A DNA stretch of 6,268 nt from Paenibacillus sp. UBA6285 (GTDB lineage Bacteria > Bacillota > Bacilli > Paenibacillales > Paenibacillaceae). Position numbers and translations under genes: made by a program. The notes beneath the pieces were generated by a model. It saw only the letters and a list, made by a program, of their open reading frames with translations. It made no database searches and was not told where the DNA came from. Below are positions 1-5,557 of the stretch, in pieces (position 1 is the first letter of the stretch; each line of letters begins with the position of its first letter). The stretch lies in NCBI GenBank assembly GCA_002438345.1, contig DJUJ01000153.1, positions 1 through 6,268 on the forward strand, read 5' to 3'.

Positions 1-396
1 TTTCTAGGTGCGAAAGTTGAATTACAAAGTAATTTAAAATAAAATTATTGAAAATTAAGCCGAAATACCTAATTTCATTGTAACATAAACAATCTTACGG
101 TAGGACTGCGTTATTATGCCGAGGAGGATCAAAGCTTCGACTTGCCTGATAGTGACCTCAATAATTAAAAAAGACGAAGGCGTTCTGTCCCACTTCAGCA
201 AGCTCAGAAGGAACGTAAAGATGAAATTTCCACAATCAGAAACGCCCGTGGGTTAGGCTATTTTTGTCCTATAAATTATCTATTTCAACAAGCTACTTAC
301 TAATTCAACCCTCCCGTCATACTCCCCTACTCCCACCCATATACATAATATAAACTACATTGATCGACCCATTTACAGGTAGCCAGACCCCATTTA
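1..396. other. Upstream region without a supported gene
   Basis: This AT-rich stretch before spoVR contains only short open frames. A 46-codon ATG frame on the plus strand at 116-256 has no ribosome binding site, and a start-less minus-strand frame of about 66 codons overlaps it. The first 13 codons of frame 1 stop at 40-42 and could be the tail of an upstream gene, but this is too short to support. None of these peptides resembles a family I recognise. The only functional element I can suggest is the promoter candidate at 317-345. The region could also hold the decayed remains of a gene. Confidence 0.5.
317..345 (+). promoter_or_regulatory. Candidate sigma-E type promoter of spoVR
   Basis: TCATACT at 317-323 matches the sigma-E -35 pattern kmATATT at six of seven positions. 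Fourteen bases later, CATATACA at 338-345 resembles the -10 pattern CATACAnT. The start site would fall near 352, giving a leader of about 100 bases before the spoVR ATG. B. subtilis spoVR is known to be transcribed by sigma-E in the mother cell, which makes such a promoter expected here. The match is by eye and the -10 is imperfect; a nearby alternative -10 is shifted by two bases. Confidence 0.4.
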
Positions 397-431
397 GTGA
401 GGGTTTATTCAGGTTGGCTTTACAGAAATAT

Positions 432-440
432 AGGAAGGAG
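432..440 (+). promoter_or_regulatory. Ribosome binding site that sets the spoVR start
   Basis: AGGAAGGAG lies 10 bases before the ATG at 451. It falls inside the longer open frame that begins with GTG at 397, so it argues that the upstream 18 codons are untranslated leader and that ATG 451 is the true start. Confidence 0.8.
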
Positions 441-450
441 CAACAGAAAC

Positions 451-1842
451 ATGCCAAGCGGAGAAATTAATGCACTGGAGCGGGCAATCGCCGAGATTAC
501 GGAAATAGCCACGGGCTTTGGTTTGGATTTTTATCCCATGCGTTATGAAATATGCCCCGCAGATATTATTTATACATTCGGCGCTTATGGAATGCCTACA
601 CGGTTTGGTCACTGGAGCTTCGGAAAAACGTTTCACAAAATGAAATCCCAATACGATTTCGGGCTGAGTAAAATATACGAGCTCGTCATTAACTCCAATC
701 CTTGTTATGCCTTCCTTCTCGACGGGAATTCGCTGATTCAAAACAAACTCATCGTAGCACACGTGCTAGCGCACTGTGATTTTTTCAAAAATAACATGCG
801 TTTCTCCATGTCCAACCGAGACATGGTCGAGAGTATGTCAGCTACAGCGGATCGGATCGCCGGCTATTCAGTAACCTACGGCACCGATGCTGTGGAGAGC
901 TTCATTGATTCCGTGCTGGCCATTCAAGAGCATATAGATCCCAGCTTGATCCAGCCGCGCAAACTAGGTAAAACCCATCTACTGGAAGCTAAAATGAAGG
1001 AACTCAAGGATGCCCCTCCAGGCGGCTCCAAATCATCCAATCCTTACGACGAATTATGGAACCTAGACAAAAGCAATTCTGGACCACAGGAAGCACCATC
1101 CGGAAACCGCGCTTTCCCACCTGAGCCGGAAAAAGATATTGTCTGGTTCATCCAGCAATATTCCACCGTTTTGGAGGATTGGCAGCGTGACATTATGACG
1201 ATGCTGCATGACGAAATGCTCTACTTCTGGCCACAAATGGAGACGAAGATCATGAACGAAGGCTGGGCTTCGTACTGGCATCAGCGCATCGTCCGTGAAC
1301 TGGATCTGACCGTAGAGGAAACCGTTGAATACGCTAAACTAAATTCCTCCGTCGTGCAGCCCTCACGGCAAAGCCTGAATCCATACTATCTTGGTCTAAA
1401 AATCTTCGAAGACATCGAACGCCGCTGGGACCGCGAGAAAATATTTGAGGTGCGAGAGCTGGAATCCGATACCTCTTTTATTCGCAGCTATTTGTCTAAA
1501 GAATTGGTGAACGACCTCGATCTTTATGTTTTCGAGAAAAAAGGGCCGGAATGGAAGATCACCGACAAAGCATGGGAAAATGTACGCGATCAGCTTGTGC
1601 TCGCCAGGGTCAATGGCGGCTCTCCATACTTGGTCATAGAGGATGCTGATTTCGAAAAGAATGGCGAGTTATTTATAACCCACCGCTACGAAAGTATCGA
1701 GCTAGATCTGAAGTATTTGGAGCGCACGCTCCCGCATATCTATTCGTTATGGGGTCGGACCGTTCATCTTCAGACAGTTGTAGAAGATAAAAAGGCGCGG
1801 TTTTCATATGATGGCAAGAAGGTGCAGCGGAAGTTTATTTAA
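451..1842 (+). CDS. spoVR: SpoVR family protein (stage V sporulation protein R)
   Basis: This 463-residue cytoplasmic protein belongs to the SpoVR/YcgB family; B. subtilis SpoVR is about the same length (roughly 468) and is needed for normal spore cortex formation. The biochemical activity of the family is unsettled. Visible signatures are FGHWSFGK near residues 52-59, the His-rich core [12 protein letters not shown] at 104-115, NEGWASYWH at 269-277 and [18 protein letters not shown] at 310-327. The His/Glu motifs (H104, H108, E270, H277) could bind a metal, which is my inference. A proline/serine-rich linker at about 191-225 separates the N-terminal part from the rest. The frame stays open upstream to GTG 397, but I chose ATG 451 because of the strong ribosome binding site and the family-typical N-terminus. 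The gene stands alone, followed by a terminator, and is probably sporulation-induced. Its usual functional partner PrkA is encoded 1.6 kb away on the other strand. No signal peptide or membrane segment is visible. Confidence 0.96.
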   Translation: MPSGEINALERAIAEITEIATGFGLDFYPMRYEICPADIIYTFGAYGMPTRFGHWSFGKTFHKMKSQYDFGLSKIYELVINSNPCYAFLLDGNSLIQNKLIVAHVLAHCDFFKNNMRFSMSNRDMVESMSATADRIAGYSVTYGTDAVESFIDSVLAIQEHIDPSLIQPRKLGKTHLLEAKMKELKDAPPGGSKSSNPYDELWNLDKSNSGPQEAPSGNRAFPPEPEKDIVWFIQQYSTVLEDWQRDIMTMLHDEMLYFWPQMETKIMNEGWASYWHQRIVRELDLTVEETVEYAKLNSSVVQPSRQSLNPYYLGLKIFEDIERRWDREKIFEVRELESDTSFIRSYLSKELVNDLDLYVFEKKGPEWKITDKAWENVRDQLVLARVNGGSPYLVIEDADFEKNGELFITHRYESIELDLKYLERTLPHIYSLWGRTVHLQTVVEDKKARFSYDGKKVQRKFI

Positions 1843-1882
1843 AGAGGACTAAGAGAATACAGCTCTATTACTTGAAAAACAA

Positions 1883-1933
1883 AGCGGTAGACCAGGACGC
1901 GTAGTACGTCCTGGTCTGCCGCTCTTTATTTGG
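1883..1933 (+). terminator. Intrinsic terminator of spoVR, probably bidirectional
   Basis: A 17-bp stem pairs 1883-1899 with 1907-1923 around a 7-base loop, with a single G-U wobble. The plus-strand tail is CTTTATTT. On the minus strand the same stem is followed by TTTGTTTTTC, so it could also stop transcription arriving from the convergent araC-type gene. Confidence 0.88.
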
Positions 1934-1962
1934 TGGGGATGAAGTATGAGTCTGACCTATAA

Positions 1963-1994
1963 CAAGAAAGCCCGCAGCGTATAACCCGCTGCGG
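1963..1994 (-). terminator. GC-rich hairpin, likely terminator on the minus strand
   Basis: A perfect 8-bp stem pairs 1972-1979 (CCGCAGCG) with 1987-1994 around a 7-base loop. Read on the minus strand it is followed by GCTTTCTTGTT, a moderate T tract, which fits an end point for transcripts of the araC-type gene after the long inverted repeat. The distance from that gene's stop codon, about 245 bases, would give it an unusually long structured 3' untranslated region. Confidence 0.6.
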
Positions 1995-2001
1995 ACCTTG
2001 C

Positions 2002-2021
2002 GTCGATACCCCCGTATCGAC
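2002..2021. repeat. Short perfect hairpin GTCGATAC/GTATCGAC
   Basis: A perfect 8-bp inverted repeat pairs 2002-2009 with 2014-2021 around a CCCC loop. There is no clear T run on either side, so it is not a convincing terminator alone. It sits 7 bases from the GC-rich hairpin and 16 bases from the long inverted repeat, so it may be part of a composite structured element. Confidence 0.7.
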
Positions 2022-2037
2022 TGAATAATTAGAACTT

Positions 2038-2211
2038 GGCAAATGCTGCTGAGGTGAGAGTAACGTAGGGAAGTTTGGAACTGTAGGAGCGTAGCGTTCG
2101 CCTTTGTTTCTGGATTTAATCCGCTAAGGAGTAATCAATAAATCCAGAGACAACAGCGACCGAAAGTCCAAACATTCCCGAAGTTACGATCATCACCGAG
2201 CAGCCTTTGCC
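2038..2211. repeat. Long imperfect inverted repeat between convergent genes
   Basis: The arms run 2038-2118 and 2139-2211 with a 20-base apex. Matching blocks include GGCAAA-GCTGCT at the outer ends, then GTAAC, GGGAA, GTTTGGA and, next to the apex, TCTGGATTTA paired with TAAATCCAGA. Roughly three quarters of the positions pair, with small indels. The element starts beyond the spoVR terminator and ends 28 bases short of the stop codon of the araC-type gene. It encodes no credible protein and has no transposase. It could be a dispersed intergenic repeat of the MITE type, a structured non-coding RNA or a long 3' untranslated hairpin. I have the impression that similar sequences recur in Paenibacillus intergenic regions, but I cannot verify that here. 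Confidence 0.85.
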
Positions 2212-2239
2212 TTTGCCTATGCTTTATTATTTCGTTCAA

Positions 2240-3166
2240 TTATTCGGTCGATTTTTTCACGGGAACATAAATCTCCATCACCGTATCCGGCCGCGAATGG
2301 CAGCGTTCGTCATAGAATTCGAAATCCAGCTTACTGTCATCATAGACGTAACCACTGTCCTTAAACCATTCTTCGAAGATGTACTTCCATGTGCTTTTTA
2401 TAACCTGTGCAAACTGTATTTGCTCTGTATCCGTTGAAGTATCCACTGGCGGTGTTGTGAATACGGCATACTCGGCCTCTGGCACATCCATCGTCAGCAT
2501 ATCATCCTCTACCTTGACGTAGGCCTCAACAATAACACCTAGAAGATAAGTGGCATTGCCATTATCTGAGGAAGGAATACACAAACCGACTTCCCCGTGT
2601 TTAGGCGGGTTTAGTATTTTATACATTTTGGACTCCAGATTCTCACCCTCATAATGGCTCCAAAAAGAAGCAATATCCTTGGTGTACATACTTCCCGCAA
2701 CATTGGTTTGGATCCCATACCCAGCGACCTTAAAAGCAGGCTTGCGAACAATAACAGGGTTCATTATAAAACCTCCGATTTCAAATAGTGTTTTTCCTTT
2801 AGTAAATCCGTCCATCCGTGCGGCATACTGTGTCGGACTATAGCCAAAAGCCTTGCGAAAGGCCTTAGTGAAGCCGCTTTGTGTCTCAAAACCATAGTCC
2901 AGCGCAATATCAATGATACTTCTGCCGGCAAACAATTCAATCGACGCTAAAGATAACTTCCGGCTCCGCACATACTCCATCACGGACATTTCCTTGCATA
3001 AACTGAACACTCGGCAAAAATGATACACCGAATATCCGACCTCAGCGGCTATTTCTTCCACTGTTATATTTTCTTTGATATGAGTTTCAATATAATCAAC
3101 ACATTTCTCTATATCTTTACTGTAATTCAAGTGCAGCACCAGCCTTCCCCCGTACGGTGATTTCAT
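2240..3166 (-). CDS. AraC family regulator with GyrI-like effector-binding domain
   Basis: This 308-residue cytoplasmic transcription factor has two visible parts. Residues about 14-115 form an AraC/XylS DNA-binding domain: the first helix-turn-helix lies at about 34-71 (ITVEEIAAEVGYS...) and the second at about 84-114, ending in the family-typical AFGYSPTQY. Residues about 135-305 form a GyrI-like/AraE_bind small-molecule domain ending in MEIYVPV. Known relatives with this order include Rob and several Bacillus regulators that sense lipophilic or cationic compounds; the ligand and targets here are unknown. No target gene such as an efflux pump is adjacent. ATG 3166 has no ribosome binding site. 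An in-frame TTG at 3130, preceded at 12 bases by GGGGGAAGG (3151-3143), is a serious alternative that would drop the first 12 residues, and the conserved domain begins just after it. The gene is convergent with spoVR and lies downstream of prkA on the same strand, separated by prkA's terminator, so it is probably monocistronic. Confidence 0.93.
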   Translation of the reverse strand: MKSPYGGRLVLHLNYSKDIEKCVDYIETHIKENITVEEIAAEVGYSVYHFCRVFSLCKEMSVMEYVRSRKLSLASIELFAGRSIIDIALDYGFETQSGFTKAFRKAFGYSPTQYAARMDGFTKGKTLFEIGGFIMNPVIVRKPAFKVAGYGIQTNVAGSMYTKDIASFWSHYEGENLESKMYKILNPPKHGEVGLCIPSSDNGNATYLLGVIVEAYVKVEDDMLTMDVPEAEYAVFTTPPVDTSTDTEQIQFAQVIKSTWKYIFEEWFKDSGYVYDDSKLDFEFYDERCHSRPDTVMEIYVPVKKSTE

Positions 3167-3432
3167 TATATCAACTGCGAGCGAGGAGGATTGTTCCAGT
3201 TTTGCTGAGCTGCATTATCTAACAATCTCTTTAGCTTTAGCTATCCAATCCACTTGCAGGAATTACTAGTTTTATAAATACTTGCAGCATGAAAAATGTA
3301 CTTTGCAGGTTTTTCTTAAAAGGGCTGCTACCCGTGCCACTTGTCATGGTTCATTCATTACTTTTTCAGACTCATCATCCTAGCCTCATTCCACACAATT
3401 TCACGTATTGATGTACGTAATTATCCTGACAG
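3167..3432. other. Intergenic region upstream of the araC-type gene
   Basis: This stretch holds no gene. It should carry the promoter of the minus-strand araC-type gene, but I see no well-spaced pair of sigma-A hexamers; GATAAT on the minus strand (3214-3219) is the best -10-like element. The direct repeats at 3252-3308 are listed separately. A 5-bp palindrome ACGTA/TACGT lies at 3403-3418 and is too small to interpret. Confidence 0.5.
3252..3308. repeat. Three direct repeats of ACTTGCAG
   Basis: ACTTGCAG occurs at 3252-3259 and 3280-3287, and ACTTTGCAG at 3300-3308. All lie within 57 bases, about 85-140 bases upstream of the araC-type start and in one orientation. AraC-family proteins commonly bind direct-repeat half sites, so these may be operators for autoregulation. 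This is inference from position and repetition only. Confidence 0.45.
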
Positions 3433-3459
3433 TAAAAAAAGACCGCCAAATGGCGGCCC
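3433..3459 (-). terminator. Intrinsic terminator of prkA
   Basis: On the minus strand CCGCC (3456-3452) pairs with GGCGG (3447-3443) around a 4-base loop, extended by an inner T-A pair if the loop tightens. TC and then seven consecutive T residues (complement of 3440-3434) follow. It begins about 25 bases after the prkA stop codon, so prkA ends its transcript here and does not read into the araC-type gene. Confidence 0.9.
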
Positions 3460-3480
3460 GCAAACGTTCAATTATTCTTA

Positions 3481-5376
3481 TTACCGATTAAGCAGACTTC
3501 CCACATACTTCAGCAGTTCATTAGCGCAAATTGGGCAGTAGTGGTGCCCATCAATAAGTCTGGCGCATACTTCGTTGATCCGTTTGAGCTGACTTTCATC
3601 CGGTGTTTTGGACGAGGTGGTGATTTTGACGATATCTTTGAGATCTGTAAATAGCTTCTTCTCAATCGCTTCCCGCAGGCGGTCGTGGTTGTTGTACTCG
3701 AATTTCTTCCCTTTGCGTGAATACGCGGAAATACGGATCAGGATCTCTTCACGGAACGCTTTTTTCGCATTCTCAGAGATACCAATTTGCTCTTCAATCG
3801 AACGCATTAACCGCTCATCTGGCTCCATTTCCTCATCCGTCAGCGGATCACGGATTTTGGACCAATTGCAGAAGGCTTCGATATTATCGAGATAATTCTC
3901 AAATAATGTCTTGGCTGATTCCTCGAAGGAGTAGACGAAGGCCTTTTGCACTTCGCTTTTTGCCAAAATATCATATTCTTTGCGAGCAATGGAGATGAAG
4001 TTTAAATACCGCTCCCGCTCCTCTTTTGTAATCGATGGGTGCTGATCCAGGCCGTCCTTAATCGCCCGGAGCACATCAAGTGCGTTCATGCACTGCAGAT
4101 CACCTTTGATCAAAGCGCTGGAAATCCGGTTGATAACATACCGCGGATCTATTCCGGACATGCCTTCATCTAAATACTCCGTTTGCATTTCCTTAAGATC
4201 GGCCTCTTTGTAGCCCTCGACCTCTTCACCATCATACATCCGCAGCTTCTTGATCAGATCCATGCCTTGTTTTTTGCTCTCTTTAAGACGGGTCAGGATG
4301 GAGAAAATAGCAGCGGCACGCAGCGCATGCGGCGCAATATGCACATGATTCATATCACTCTGGGCGATCAGCTTCGCGTAGATTTTTTCCTCTTCCGACA
4401 CTCTAAGGTTATACGGAACAGGCATGACAATCATGCGGGACTGGAGCGCTTCATTCTTTTTATTAGAAATAAACGACTTATACTCGGTTTCATTGGTATG
4501 CGCAATGATCATTTCGTCAGCACTAATTAAAGCGAAGCGGCCAGCCTTGAAATTGCCTTCTTGCGTCAGTGACAGCAGGTTCCACAGAAACTTTTCGTCG
4601 CATTTGAGCATTTCCTGAAACTCCATCAGCCCACGGTTAGCTTTATTGAGCTCTCCGTCAAAACGGTAAGCGCGTGGATCGGATTCCGAACCAAATTCAG
4701 TAATAGTCGAAAAATCGATACTTCCGGTCAAATCGGCGATATCCTGAGACTTCGGATCGGAAGGACTGAAGGTACCGATACCTACCCGCTCTTCTTCTGA
4801 CAAAATGACACGAGTCACTTTGACCTGCTCAATATCTCCTGCATATTCATTTCTCAGACGCATCTGGCAGGATGGGCACAAATTGCCCTCAATGCGCACA
4901 CCGAGTTCCTTCTCAATCTCTGGACGAAGCTCCAGGGGTATCAAATGTAGTGGATCCTCATGCATCGGGCAGCCCTCAACCGCATATACCGCACCCGCAT
5001 CCGTCCGCGAGTACTGTTCCAAACCTCTTTTTAGCAGCGTGACTAGGGTCGATTTCCCCCCACTGACAGGTCCCATCAATAGCAGAATCCGTTTGCGAAC
5101 ATCGAGCCGACGTGCTGCTGAATGAAAATATTCTTCCACTAACTTTTCGACTGCACGATCAAGTCCAAAAATCTCTTGTTCAAAAAACTTATAGCGTTTG
5201 CGTCCGTTTATGTCCTCTACGCCGTGCGACTTAATCATGTCATAAACGCGGGAGTGAGCGGTTTTAGCGGGAGAGGGGTCTTTTCTCAAAAGTTCTATAT
5301 ACTGCTTGAAGGTCCCGCTCCACGCCAAACGGTCGTTCTCAGCCCGATACGAAGCTATTCGCTCAAAAATATCCAT
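3481..5376 (-). CDS. prkA: PrkA, AAA+ serine protein kinase / ATP-dependent protease family
   Basis: This 631-residue cytoplasmic protein has the same length as B. subtilis PrkA, which influences sporulation and was described first as a serine kinase and later as an AAA+ protease. The AAA+ core shows Walker A GPVSGGKST at 102-110, a Walker-B-like GLMEFQE at 249-255, a sensor-like IAHTNETEY at 291-299 and a candidate arginine finger in ALQSRM (R314). A Cys/His-containing insert lies between Walker A and B (C136, H139, C167, C170). The C-terminal part, residues about 400-631, is the PrkA-specific region and ends with CxxC at 614-617 beside HH 611-612. No key motif is missing. The start is ATG 5376, preceded by AGAGGAGG (5393-5386) at 9 bases, and the N-terminus MDIFERIASYR is family-typical. 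The usual neighbour yhbH is not found downstream. The gene is divergent from the DUF2161 gene and is followed by its own terminator. Confidence 0.97.
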   Translation of the reverse strand: MDIFERIASYRAENDRLAWSGTFKQYIELLRKDPSPAKTAHSRVYDMIKSHGVEDINGRKRYKFFEQEIFGLDRAVEKLVEEYFHSAARRLDVRKRILLLMGPVSGGKSTLVTLLKRGLEQYSRTDAGAVYAVEGCPMHEDPLHLIPLELRPEIEKELGVRIEGNLCPSCQMRLRNEYAGDIEQVKVTRVILSEEERVGIGTFSPSDPKSQDIADLTGSIDFSTITEFGSESDPRAYRFDGELNKANRGLMEFQEMLKCDEKFLWNLLSLTQEGNFKAGRFALISADEMIIAHTNETEYKSFISNKKNEALQSRMIVMPVPYNLRVSEEEKIYAKLIAQSDMNHVHIAPHALRAAAIFSILTRLKESKKQGMDLIKKLRMYDGEEVEGYKEADLKEMQTEYLDEGMSGIDPRYVINRISSALIKGDLQCMNALDVLRAIKDGLDQHPSITKEERERYLNFISIARKEYDILAKSEVQKAFVYSFEESAKTLFENYLDNIEAFCNWSKIRDPLTDEEMEPDERLMRSIEEQIGISENAKKAFREEILIRISAYSRKGKKFEYNNHDRLREAIEKKLFTDLKDIVKITTSSKTPDESQLKRINEVCARLIDGHHYCPICANELLKYVGSLLNR

Positions 5377-5426
5377 TGCTCGCTGCCTCCTCTTGCGCTC
5401 CTACTTGCTCTCCTATAGCGTTAAAA

Positions 5427-5434
5427 AGTGTATT
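5427..5434 (-). promoter_or_regulatory. Weak sigma-E -10 candidate upstream of prkA
   Basis: On the minus strand AATACACT matches the sigma-E -10 pattern CATACAnT except at its first base, about 50 bases before the prkA start. No good -35 element lies at the expected distance, so this is only a candidate. A mother-cell promoter would suit a sporulation gene. Confidence 0.25.
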
Positions 5435-5462
5435 ACATACCTATGCGGCAAGCGCGGAATAG

Positions 5463-5489
5463 TTGACCTCTTTTTTGCTGTGCTATAAT
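5463..5489 (+). promoter_or_regulatory. Sigma-A type promoter for the DUF2161 gene
   Basis: TTGACC (5463-5468) and TATAAT (5484-5489) are near-perfect housekeeping hexamers with a 15-base spacer, two shorter than ideal. Transcription would begin near 5496, giving a leader of about 60 bases. The downstream gene therefore looks constitutively expressed in vegetative cells, in contrast to the divergent prkA. Confidence 0.6.
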
Positions 5490-5545
5490 AGAGAATCATA
5501 AAAACGCAGTAAAACCTTAATGGAAACCCGAAAATAAAGGGCTAC

Positions 5546-5550
5546 GGGAG
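5546..5550 (+). promoter_or_regulatory. Ribosome binding site of the DUF2161 gene
   Basis: GGGAG lies 7 bases before ATG 5558. The sequence CGGG overlapping it (5545-5548) could pair with CCCG at 5527-5530, a weak 4-bp stem. Confidence 0.65.
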
Positions 5551-5557
5551 TGACACT

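Noticed and set aside
1..42. Thirteen codons ending in TAA as the tail of an upstream gene
   Set aside because: It is too short to distinguish from chance.
116..256. 46-codon ATG frame on the plus strand
   Set aside because: It has no ribosome binding site or recognisable motif, and competing frames overlap it on both strands.
169..303. Frame ending in a RGLGYF-like string resembling the end of an OmpR-type DNA-binding domain
   Set aside because: It has no start codon, the surrounding residues do not fit the family, and the match is only a few residues.
397..450. GTG start giving spoVR 18 extra codons
   Set aside because: The extension contains the strong AGGAAGGAG site for ATG 451 and has no ribosome binding site of its own.
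2207..2437. Plus-strand frame of 76 codons
   Set aside because: It lies antisense to the end of the well-supported araC-type gene, starts inside the inverted repeat and has no ribosome binding site.
3341..3541. Plus-strand frame of 66 codons
   Set aside because: It runs through the prkA terminator and into the antisense of prkA, with no family resemblance.
5497..5557. Possible riboswitch in the DUF2161 leader
   Set aside because: The leader is only about 60 bases, has just a weak 4-bp stem touching the ribosome binding site and matches no riboswitch consensus I know.
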